A DNA stretch of 46,686 nucleotides from Brachionus plicatilis (Eukaryota > Rotifera > Eurotatoria > Ploima > Brachionidae), in the NCBI GenBank assembly GCA_010279815.1, contig QEOQ01000256.1:410835-457520 (forward strand), in the 5' to 3' direction. The position numbers were made by a program, and so were the translations under genes. The notes beneath the pieces are model-generated. The model saw only the letters and a list, made by a program, of their open reading frames with translations. It did no database searches and was not told the DNA's origin. Position 1 is the stretch's first letter; each line of letters begins with the position of its first letter. Positions 34,301 to 45,500 of this stretch are shown here, one piece after another.

Positions 34301-37300
34301 CACAAATTAACCACAAATGGTTTTTCAATTGAATTGGTTTTCAAATAATTAGAATTATTCAATGAATATCTCACGATTGATGTTTAAGAAAATTAATAAA
34401 AACGAAAAAAATAAAACATTTTTCTAAGTGCATAATAAATATCAATATTTTTTTGTTTACTTTTAACTCAAAAAAACGACTAAAAGTTAATTTGTTAATT
34501 TATTTATTTATTTAAAAAATAATTTAGGCGAAGCCTTGGCCGATTGGAATGGAGATTTAGTCCTTCCTTTCAGCCACATGATTGATTTTTGATACCACAT
34601 AATGCAAAAAAAATAATAAAATTTTTTCAAAAAAGTTAAATTAGTTTGTTTAGTTTTTAAATTTTCCTATTAAATTTAAAAAAATAAATTTACATAAAAG
34701 GAGTTAAAAACTCATTATGTAAAATTTAAGTAAAAAAAAAAAGTTAATTATACTTTGTAAATACAAATTGGGTTCTTTTAAATGATTTAATACAATCAAT
34801 GATCAAACATTTAAAGTCTTTGCTTAATTGCAATCATTTATTATTCAATTTTAAATATTAATTTCTTTAAAAATCAATTAATTTTACGATGAATTCGATA
34901 TATTTGTATATGTACAAATATATATAATAAAAACTAAAATTAGACTTTCAATTTTTAAATGCAAAAAAATAAATTATGCAGTTTTTTTTTGCATGTACTT
35001 TTATTTAAAATTTTTTCTTATTTTTATAAGAAAAAATTATTTTAAATCTTTGAATTAAATTATTTTTTTTCATCCCCTAATATGGGGTTATTTTTGAAAT
35101 AAAAAATAATTATATTATATATTTTGAACAAGGCATAATTACATTATTATTATTTATTTCATATTGCGCCAATTCTGGCATAAAAATTAAAAATGTAAGA
35201 CAGAAAATAATGATACAATTTTGTAAATAAAAATGAAATGTAGATTATTTTGAAATGTAGTTAAATTTGTAATTATTATAACATGTTAAGATCTAACAGA
35301 GTTATTTCATATATTTGTTTCAATTAATACCCTAAAGGTCATTTAAAGTTGAAAAAAATAAATCATAAAATAAAAAAATGAGAGAAGTGTTTAAATTGTC
35401 TTAATAAATATATTTTAATTAAACACGTCTATTTGTTTTGGTAGACAAACGGAAACAATAACATCTAAAACTTTTTTTTAATTAATTAATTTTATTAAAT
35501 TGATGATTACTTAAAGTTTGAAAATAATTGAGATTTTTTTTAGATTCTTTTAAAATGTTCCAGTTTATTTTGATTCTTCATTTAATTCTGTTTTTTGGTT
35601 TTTGAAATTACTGACGTCATGTGACAAATTTAAACTTATATTGCTCATGTTTCCATATATACAAAGGAGTTTTAATTAAAAAAAAATGTATTTTTTCTTT
35701 TTCCTTTTTAATTAATAAAATTATTTTAAGATTTCGAATCAAAAAATTAATAATGGCAAAAAACCACACAAATTAGATTATTGATATCTAGTCCATCAAT
35801 TTCATGGAATTCTTTGCAAAAATCTTTAAAATTTACACCAGTTTGTTATTTAAATTTTTTTTTGGAAACTAAATGTTGAATCATTTGCAAAAATTTTGAA
35901 TTAAAAAAAAAATTTAAATTATTCAAAAACATAATAAAAAGTGGTGGTCAAAAAAATATCCTTATCAAAAGTTTTTTTAATAATGCCAAATTATTTGAGC
36001 AGATTTTTTCGGTTAACATTTAATTGATTAGATTTGAGTACTTTTTCTGATAAGTTTATTTAAAAACATTTTGATCTGATGTCTGTGGCGTTCAATATGA
36101 TAGTTTCATTTTTTCAATTTATTGTTTATTTTTTATCTGATACAAACTCCTTCAGATTTAAACTAAAATAATATTCAAAGATAAAAATTATTTATTAAAA
36201 TTTTGGTAATGAAAATGAAAAAATTTCATATTTTAAAAATCAGTTAAAACTTTTTGAAAATTTAAGAGACCTGGATAAAAAAGCTTTACGTTGCATTTTT
36301 TTAATTATTCTATTATAATCAAAATTTTAATAATTTTGTACTTTTTTATTCGAGATAAGTGAATTTTTTTTATGTTATTCATATTCTTTTTAAAAAAATT
36401 TGATGCCAAATAATTAACAATCAAATTTTTTGAATTATTTAAGATATCTGACCTTTTGTACTCTTTCATTATGACACCATTCTTCAGAGCTGAACTGTGC
36501 TGGTTTGAAGATAGACGATTAAATAGTGTTAAATGGAATTCGGTCTAGCTGTGAAGATAAGATCGCGTTAAGATGCTTAACAAGTTTGGACGAAACTTAA
36601 AGTAACAAAGATAAGATAAACGATAAAAAAATTAACAAATAAAAGATAAAATTTTGGCTTTTATATCTGTCAAAATTTAATTTCGACCAGGTCCAGCCAA
36701 TCTACTAGATAAAAAATAAATATTTCGGGCTAATTGTTGGCCTCCAAAATGTTCATGTTGTTTATTTGCCTTAAAAAATGTTCAATACTCTGCCGAAACA
36801 TGTGCCAAAAACTTCCAATCCATCTGATACATTCTAATATTAACCTAGAATAAAAATTAATTTTATTAGATTACAGGCCACATAATTCTAAATGTAAAAT
36901 AAAGATTATATCAAGTTTTATTTTTACATTCGTAAAACAGGGGGAATATACCAAGGTAAATAACCATCATTTTATTATTTTGTTAAATGAATTAAATTTT
37001 TTGTCTATGATTACATTCGTAGTTTTTGAGACAATATTTGATGGAGCATATAATTTATGATACAAATGTCCATGATTTGTTATAAATGTATTTTAGATTT
37101 TTAAAAAATATATAACTCTTTAAATAATGAATACTTTTAAGTTATTTTAAATTTAAATCAACATCAGGTAAATCAACAAAATCAAAAATATTACCATCTA
37201 AAACATAATCAGGGACTCATAATTTTTACCCAACTGTGAAACTTAACGTAGAAGAAGAACTAACTTAATTTTCTACAATTGAATGAAATAGGGAGGTAAA

Positions 37301-38687
37301 TTAATTTTTATAGTTTGTATTTTTTTTTTCCAAATGGTAACTACATTATTCGTTTTTAAAAATTTAGAATATTTTAGAGAATAATTTCTAATATTAGATT
37401 TTAATTGTGGTGTTAAATTAATTAATTTAAAAGAGAAAAAAACTTAGTAGATTTACAAAATGAAGATTTAAATTAGATAAGGTAAATAAAAAAATTAAGG
37501 TTTTTTGTTAATGCTTTTTGTTATATTGTCTTGTAAATCAAAATACGATAAGAGTGAAGTCTATTTAGAAACATGTTTTTTTTTATATTAAAATTTGTAT
37601 AAATTTTAAAGGTTCGTATGGTAGGATCAAAAAAAAAAATATGAACAAGTTTAAATTATTTTAGCTTTTAATTTCTTAATTTTTATTTTTCCAAAAAAAA
37701 TATAAAAATTTGCTTTGATATAAAATATTTAAACTCTTTAAGGACATGTGTGTGATTTATTGACAAAAGGTGTTTGAGATAAATATTCCAATATTTCTTT
37801 GAAAAAAATTATGAAATAATTTTTTTTTTCAAATTTTAAAATGATCGATTTTTTAATCGGTCAAAAATTAGGCTCAAATATATGAGCAAAAGATAAGCAT
37901 GAACTATCAAAAATATGCTCTGAAATCGTTTAAGAAAACAAGAGTTATTAAAAATCTAGAAAATACCTCGTAAAATGAAAATAGTAAATAATAATTACAA
38001 AAAAAAGTTTCATAAAAAAATAAATTTATAGAGAATTTGCAATGTTTTTTGATAAAAATCGATTAAAAATGTAAAGCAATTTTTATTTAAACTTAATTGA
38101 AAAAAAAAACAATTATTAAAGGAAGTTTTAATTCATAAAAAATTAATTTTTTAACTTATTAAAATATTTACATTTAAGTACAATGCAAATTAATCAAAAA
38201 CTTGTATTGTGGATTTCAACAGCTGGCCAAAAAAACAGCCTCTAAGTCTTTCATAAGTAAAAAAGTTAGCTCATAAAATAACTTTTTTTTAACTCTTTTT
38301 ATGTTTATTTAAAGTATAAAAAAAACATTTTTGAAATGTAACTTTTATAGTGTCAATTAAGATTGAAAATTCTTAAAAATATTTAGAGAACTTTTTTTTA
38401 TTTATCAAGTTTCAGGGTTATTTAAAAGGCTGGTGCCACTGTCTATTATTATTATTTATTGAGACACCTCCAATTTGGAGCAATTTTATAAAAAAAGAAG
38501 ATATAAAAAATTAAGTATTTAAATTATTCGTATAAAAAATAAAATTCAATATAAATAACTGAGTATAAAAATATATATAAATTAACCTAAGTTAAGATAA
38601 AAATAAAGACTATTTGGTATCATCTTCATTGCGGTTAATTACAAGCTTTTTAAGATCTGTCTATAAAAACCGGTGAATTCTTCAATT
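31366..38687. other. gene-poor AT-rich region
   Basis: No supportable gene in over 7 kb. Short hairpins at 34898-34923 (ATATATTTGTA arms) and 35009-35038 (AATTTTTTCTTA arms). GC-richer patches at about 36470-36600 and, read on the minus strand, 36690-36850. The latter has a frame of about 38 codons after a TATTCTAG acceptor-like site (LECIRWIGSFWHMFRQSIEH in part) that could be a terminal exon or a relic; support is weak. CRE-like TGACGTCA occurs at 35612. Confidence 0.45.
34493..34640 (-). repeat. SINE/LINE-3'-end-like repeat, copy 2
   Basis: Begins with the same TTATTTATTTATTTAAAAAA TAATTTAGG block as 28240-28375 and continues with a related GC-richer body (GGCCGATTGGAATGGAGATT) and A-rich segment. 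The two bodies differ a good deal, so the family is old or has subfamilies. Confidence 0.5.
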
Positions 38688-38802
38688 CAGAACTGTTTTA
38701 AAGTCCCAAAATAAAGTCCAATGATTGAAGAAAAAATCCGGATTTTTAAATTAAAAAAAAAGTCCCGACTTGAACTAGACTTGGGACTTTTAAGCAACTC
38801 TG
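38688..38802. mobile_element. hAT-like MITE with 8-bp target duplication
   Basis: A 115-bp element, ends CAGAACTGTTTTAAAGTCCC and GGGACTTTTAAGCAACTCTG. Flanks CTTCAATT (38680-38687) and GTTCAATT (38803-38810) form an 8-bp direct repeat with one mismatch. The interior contains AAGTCCCGACTTG words as in the other copies. Non-autonomous. Confidence 0.78.
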
Positions 38803-39589
38803 GTTCAATTAAAATTTAGTAAACTTTTGAAAAAATCAATATAAAATTATCTATAAAACTAATTAAAAAAAATTTAACAATTAAAACTTCAACATTTTAA
38901 ATTAATTTTATAGGAAAAAATTTTTTTACAGTCAATCTTCATTTTAGTGGTAAAAAAAAATTAAATTTTTACTTTATGTGTCATTTTTAAGATGTCAAAT
39001 AAAAGTGGTGATTTGATGAAAAAAAAATCAAAAATTTTAAAATTTTATTTTAGACTCAAAAAATTATTTTTGGTTGTCAAAAACAAACTTAAATTGCTAA
39101 GCCACTGTAAACTTGAGTTAAATTAAAACTGCAACTTAAACAAATAAACTGTTGATTGCACACGGATGCATTTGTTTGGTGGTCCAAGTGGCAGACAATT
39201 TATTAGACAGGGCGCCGGTCCGTTCGGCCAGCTTAGAGACCGGTACTTTGAGAGCATAAATTATGCTAGGAAAAACCATGGGTCCAGCTTGAATAGACGA
39301 GATAGGCATCTTGAATAGAGCAATCGCGCATTAATTAGCATAATTCTATGCTTTGATCGCTTCTCTACTTAACATTTTAATAGTTAATAATAATAATTAT
39401 TAAAGGAGAAAAAGAGAAATTTTTTCGAAGAGTAGTTTGTATTAAAAATTTATTTATTAGTTTGTTTTTTTGTTTATCTAGATTAAATGATTTAATACTG
39501 AGGACTAGTCAGAGAAGAAAAAAACGAGCCCTTGGGCAACAATGTTCCATGATACTTGAACGAATTCTCCTAACTTTTGTCCATTTTAA
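38803..39589 (+). promoter_or_regulatory. upstream region of the RalGPS gene
   Basis: The presumed promoter and 5' UTR. After AT-rich DNA to about 39130, a block at 39150-39330 is GC-rich for this genome (GGGCGCCGGTCCGTTCGGCC within it) and contains a well-placed ACCATGG that opens only a four-codon frame. A further mixed stretch at 39490-39585 leads to the start codon, with TAA directly before the ATG in frame. No TATA box can be trusted here. The GC-rich block could be a CpG-type promoter, a 5' UTR exon or a repeat. Confidence 0.4.
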
Positions 39590-42500
39590 ATGAATCAATC
39601 AAACGAACTGCAATCAATCAACAACAATTACTTGACTTGTCCAAATTTTAACCACAGCCTGCCAAGCCTAGCTATAATGTCAAATCCAAACTCGGATGAA
39701 CAGCCGCAGATTGTGCTGCCGGCGAGCTCGGCGGCCTGCACTCAGCTGAGCGACGCGAACAAAGCGTTCGACGACGTTGTCTTCGACATTCTCAAAGTGG
39801 GTCCGGACGAAATTGCTGTAAGCTGAGGAATTTTTTTGTTCACTGCCTTCTAAATTGTGTTTCACAGGGACAGTTGACGCTGATAGACCTGCCTTTGTTC
39901 AAGGCCATAGAGCCCGACGAGCTCATATCGTGCAAGTGGATGTCCAGGGAAAAGCTAATCAAGGCGCCCAATATTGTCCAATTCACCAGGAGGTTCAATC
40001 AAGTGAGAATATTTGCTTCTATTTGTTGGTCACGTGATCTGGGTTTTGTTAAAAATTAAGAGCAATTTTGGTCAGGGTTGTTTTTGAAGGAAATGGTCAG
40101 TTAAAAAGATAAAAATTTTGCAAGAAATTTTAAAGCATTGAGAAAGTCTATTGATAGATCGGGTTTTTTTCGATCAGTAAATTTTTTTTTTAATAAAGGA
40201 AAATTTTTTCAAGGAATTATTACATTAGGAAAAAAATTATTTTTTTTTTTCTATTTTTCGATTTGCTTTTAAAATGGGGAAATATTTTGGTCAAGGGTTT
40301 TTTAAAAATTAAAAATTTTTTTTGTTCAAAAAAAGGAAAATTTTAAGCAGTTGAACGATTTAGTTAATGATTAAAAATTGAAATTTTCGAATTTTTGATT
40401 TGGTTTTGTTTTTAAAATAAGGGCAAAAAGTTAGATGGATTTTTTTTGAAAAAAGACTCATTAAATTTTATTTTTCTAAGGGAAAATTTTTTCAAGGAAT
40501 TATTTATATAGAAAAAAAATTTTTTTTCTATTATATGATGTGGTTTGCTTTTAAAATGGGAAACATTTTGGTCAAGGGTTTTTTAAAAGTTGAAAAATTT
40601 TTTTTTTCAAAAAAGGAAAATTTTAAGCAGTTAATGATAAAAAATTTATGTTTAAATTTTAAAAAATTAAAACATTGGGTAAATAAATTTTTTTTCGAAT
40701 TTTTGATCTAGTTTTCTTTTTAAAATAAGGGCAAAAAGTGAGACGGATTTTTTTTGAAAAAAGGCTCATTAAATTTTATTTTCCTAAAGACAAATTTTTT
40801 CAAGGAATTATTTATATAGAAAAAAAAATTTTATTATATGATGGTTTTTTTTAAATAGGGGAAGCATTTTGGTGAAGAGTTTTTGAAATTTAAAATTTTT
40901 TTTTCACATAAAGTTGAGAATTTAAGGAACTGAAGGATTTAGTTAATGATAAAATATTTATATTTATTAATGAAACTGTTTTTTCTAGAAGAAAAAAATT
41001 TAAAGAATTAAAACATTGAGTAAATAAAATTTTTTTCCAATTTTTGATCTTTCTTTTTAAATTAAAGGCAAAAATTGAGAATAATTTTTTTTTAAAAAAG
41101 ACAATTTTTCAAGGAATTTTACCTTAGGTGATTGTAAAAATTTAAAAACTAAATTTTAATTATTAAAAATAATTTAGAACGCTGGATTTTTTATTAATGC
41201 TATATTTTTTTTGACTTAAAAGGATTAGTAGTTTTACAAAATTAATAAAATCTTTAAATTTTTTTTCCTTAAATTAAAATAAATTAAAGGGCAAAAAATT
41301 TAGGAAAATTTTTTTTTGGTTCAATGAGCATCAGCAATAGTTAGATGTGGTCAATGGTTTATTTTTGACCCTTAAAAGACTGGTGGCTTTATAAAATTTT
41401 TATTAGGTTTAAGACTAATCAATCAAAAAGACGAAATTTAAATATTATATTGGTGGTTTTTAAATTCTAAAAAATATTATGTAATTTTTTTTTTATTTTC
41501 TTTTGGTCTTCAAGACAAGTCAAAGTTTTACTTTTAAAAAAGCAAATATCAAATTTTCTTATTTTTTTCCGTTTTTTTGACAAAATTTTAATTTAGGAAG
41601 ATTGAAAGTAAAAAAAAAAATATTAAAATTTGATAGTTTATCTAATTTTAAAAAATGAATAAAAAAAATATTTAATTCTTTTTTCTATTATTCGGTTTGA
41701 TTTTTTTTTGAATAAAAAGGTTGATTGAATTTTTTTTTATTGAACAATCGAAATTTTTTACGGAAGTAAAACATAAGGTAATTCTTTGGACTTTATGTTT
41801 TCTTTTTGAAGGGCAAACTTTTGGTATACAGTTTTTGAAATAAAAATTCTTTTTTAAATTAAAAAAGTTAAAATAATTTTAGAATTGAGTAAATCATAAA
41901 ACAATTTTTTATCTTTTTATTGATCTAGATTTTCTTTTTACATAAAAGGTCATTTGAATTTTTTTTCTAAAGCAGAAATTTTTAAGGAACCATCACAAAA
42001 GCTAAATAATTGATCTGGTTCTTTGTTTAAAATAAAAGAGCGAAATTTTGGTTAAGGGTTTTTTGGAATAAAAAAGTTATTTTAATTTTTTTTCTGTATT
42101 TCAAAAGGAATTTTTTTCAAGGAATTAAAACATCATGTAAATGAAATGATTGTATTTTTTAGATTTTTTTTGTATCCTTCAATTAATTAAGATTTTAAAA
42201 AAAGGCCAAAATTTTAAATGAATCAATATATTGAATTAATGATAACTATTATATTCTATCTATTAATTAATATGTTTTTTTTTTTTAAATTTGAAATTTT
42301 TACCGAATTTTAGCATTGAGTAAATGAAAATATTTTTTTGTCCCATTAATTAATCGAGGTTTTTCTTTTTGGATAAAAGATCATTTAGATTTTTATGATA
42401 AGTAAAAACTTCTAATAGATTTAATTTTTTATCTCTATTAATTAATCTAGGCCAAAGAATCATTCAAATAATCAAGGATTTGCTCAGATAAATCATTTCC

Positions 42501-45500
42501 ATTGACCGATGAACACAATCAATTAAAAATATATAAACACTTTAAATAAATAAACAATTTTGCATTGAATTTAATCTAAAAAAAAAGAGTCGATAAAATA
42601 AGAAAGAAGAAAAAATAAAACTCTTGTGCACCAGAAATTAAAATTATGTCAGAGTGCGTGACACAATGGTAAAAAATTTTTGCCAAGAAATAGACCAAGG
42701 TATAAGGGATCTTAAGAAAATATTTTGTTTGTTATTTTGTCAATCTTAAAAGCATAGCTTTAAAAAAATTAATTTATACCAAGGTAATTTATGACAAGCT
42801 CTAATTGTTGAAAATAAAAACCATTTTTATTTTCATCTAAAATTAAATAAAGATCCGAAAAAAAATTTTTTTTGGTATGACATAGAATTGAACTTTTATT
42901 ATTTTATCACAAATATGTTTTTGATAGATTTTATTTCCGTATAACATTTTTAACACTCAAGTTTGTCTTCTTCGACCGTTTTTGGTACCTTCTTGCATTT
43001 TTCTCAAAAAATTAAAAAATTTTAAAAAAATTTAAAAAAAATTTATATATTTAAAATAATATTTTTTCAATCTTTAATCTTTAATTAAGCATTAGATTCA
43101 TTTTTTCTTAAACTTTAATTTGGTACCATTTTGGTTCAGAATTTTTGATTTTTCTTCAAATATCATAACATGCAAATTATGTAAAAATATAATTTTTTTT
43201 AGATAATATTTATATATATATATATTAATCAGAGTTGTTTAAAAGTCCCAAAAAGATAAAAAAAAGTCAGGACTTGGACTTGACTTGAAACTTGTGACTT
43301 TTAAACAACTCTAATATCTATATATATGTTTATATTTTCCATAAAGACCACATTTTGGTGCAAAAAAAATTATATTTTCCTCATTAATTTTTAAAAATAA
43401 GAAAATTATTAAAAAAACCTTACTCGTAATTTTGTTTATAATATAATTCAGAATAAAAGGTGAGGATAGTTAGCAAAAAAATTCTTACCTTTTTTTTTAA
43501 TTTTAAAAGACGATATAAAATTTAAAAATTTTTAGGCCTTTCTGATAAAAAAATCTTAATTTTTTTTCTTCCCCATAAGACAACATATTGATGCCAATAC
43601 AAAAAATATCCCAATTTTCAAAATTATGATATAAAATTTTTTACGATTCTTTGAATTTTTTAAAATTTCTTTTCCTTTTCGGTAAAACAAATGCTAGTTT
43701 ATTTTTCTTCCACAAGAAATGTGTTTGATAAATTTTAAAATTTAACAATTACATGGCCTAATTGATCTAATTAATAAGAGAAAAAATTCCAACGCCTCTG
43801 CTCATATTTCGTTTTTTTTTCTTCTGACATAAAGACCACATTTCAATATAAATAAAAACAAAAAACAGTGAATAATCTTCCTGAGAAATTTCATAAATTA
43901 AAATTTCATCCTTTTAATTTCTTAATATCAAAACAAAAAAAAATTAATATTTTTTAAAATTCAATTATTCAATGTATTCGATTTAGTACAGCACCCTTAA
44001 AAAAATTGATTAGTTATTTATTTAAAATTTAAAAAATTACCAGTCTTTTTGAGTCCAAAAAAGACTTTTACCAAATTATCAAATTTTAATTCATTTTTTT
44101 TAACTTTCAATCTTCATATAAACAAACAATCTTCCTAAATTAAAATTTTGTCCTTTTAATTGTCAAAATTAAAGGAAAAAAATTAAAAATTTTAAGAATT
44201 TATTTTTTTAAAAGTAAAGCTTTTAAATGTCTTGAAGACCACGTGGAAATTTTTTTAAATTTTAAAAACCACTAGTCCTTTTAAGTAAAAAAAAATATCA
44301 CATTTTCGTGCCAATAAAAAAACCAAGCTTCCAAAATTATATTTAAAAATTAAAATTCCGTAATTAAATTTTTTCAATTACCTAATGAAATAATTCCTTG
44401 AAAGAATTTTCCTTTAATACTCTTAAATAAATTTAAAAAACCACTAGTTCCTTTAGGGCCAAAAAAATTATTTTACAAATTCTTTGTTATTCTCATTTAA
44501 TTTAAATAAAAGGAAAATTTTTTTAAAAAACCACTAGTTCCTTTAGGCACAAAAAAAAAGAAAAAGCTTCGAGCACATATTCATAACCACTGAACTAAAA
44601 ATTATTTTTTTTACCAAATCTTTGTTCTTCTCATTTATTTTAATTTAAGGAAAAAAATTAAAAAAAAAAAAGTTCCTTTAGGACCAAAAAAAATATCTTA
44701 CTAATTCTTTGTTCTTCTCATTTTTTTAAAATTAAAAAAAAAAATGAAATTTTTTAAAAAAATATTAAAAAAACCGCTAGTTCCTTTAGGACTAAAAAAA
44801 AAACCTTCGACCATTTCTAACCATTGTTCATGACCACTGAACTAAAAAAAATTTACTAAATCTTTATCCTTTTTATTTATTTAAATTTAAGGAAAAAAAT
44901 ATAATTTTAAAAAATTTGAAAAAATTTTAAATTGACCATAAAAATAAAATTGCCAAATTTTCCACTAAATTTTAAACCATTTTTTTCCCTTTTTAAAAAA
45001 AGACCACATTCTGGTGCCAAAAAGAAATCCTAAACTGCAAACGGATCGAAAAGCGTGCCAAAATGCTCACCCACTTCATCAAAATCTGCAAGCGTCTGAA
45101 CGAACTTCACTCGTTCAACTCGCTGATGGCCATAGTGGTGGCGCTCAAGTCGGCGTCCATCTACCGGCTGAAAAAAACCTGGTCGCACATCTCGAAGCGG
45201 GACCAGGCGACCTTCGACCGGCTCGCCGACCTCATGTTCGACACCAGCGACAACAAGCGCAAGATGCGCGACATGCACATGAACTGCCGTCTGCCGTGCA
45301 TCCCCTTCCTGGGCCTCTTCCTCACCGACCTCATCCACATCGACATCGCCCACCCCCACAACTCGTTCGACAACCCACAGCGCCGCAACCAAATGAACAA
45401 CATCTGCCGCCTCGTCAGCGAGTACCAGCAGTCCAACTACCAGGACCTCAGCTCGCTCACGTGCTCGTGCGAAATCGACGCGGACTCGTGCGCCGCCAGC

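Larger units (their letters stand above)
40003..45002 (+). repeat. RalGPS intron 2: 5-kb self-complementary tandem-repeat intron
   Basis: Donor GTGAGA after the RRFNQ codons, acceptor TTTTTAAAAAAAG before TTFW; both joins restore the conserved RasGEF sequence in phase. Inside, about 40.2-42.1 kb carries direct repeats with a period near 280-310 bp (GGTCAAGGGTTTTTTAAAA at 40289 and 40569 and a variant at 40871; GGAAAATTTTTTCAAGGAAT near 40199 and 40480, variants near 40788, 41104 and 42113). The 3' part (44.08-44.89 kb) holds reverse complements of parts of this: 41104-41235 with 44264-44406, 41267-41396 with 44765-44892, 41505-41634 with 44078-44240. A transcript could fold back over more than a kilobase. 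The AAGTC MITE at 43230-43313 sits inside. Confidence 0.85.

Noticed and set aside
4870..35625. CRE-like TGACGTCA or near matches at about 4878, 33553 and 35612
   Set aside because: An 8-bp palindrome is expected at this rate in 47 kb, and none lies at a gene start.
39680..39865. Minus-strand ORF over RalGPS exon 1
   Set aside because: Shadow of the conserved first exon on the plus strand.
41505..41530. AAGTC words in RalGPS intron 2 considered as another MITE copy
   Set aside because: No terminal repeats or target duplication; they belong to the intron's own inverted-repeat unit paired with 44078-44240.
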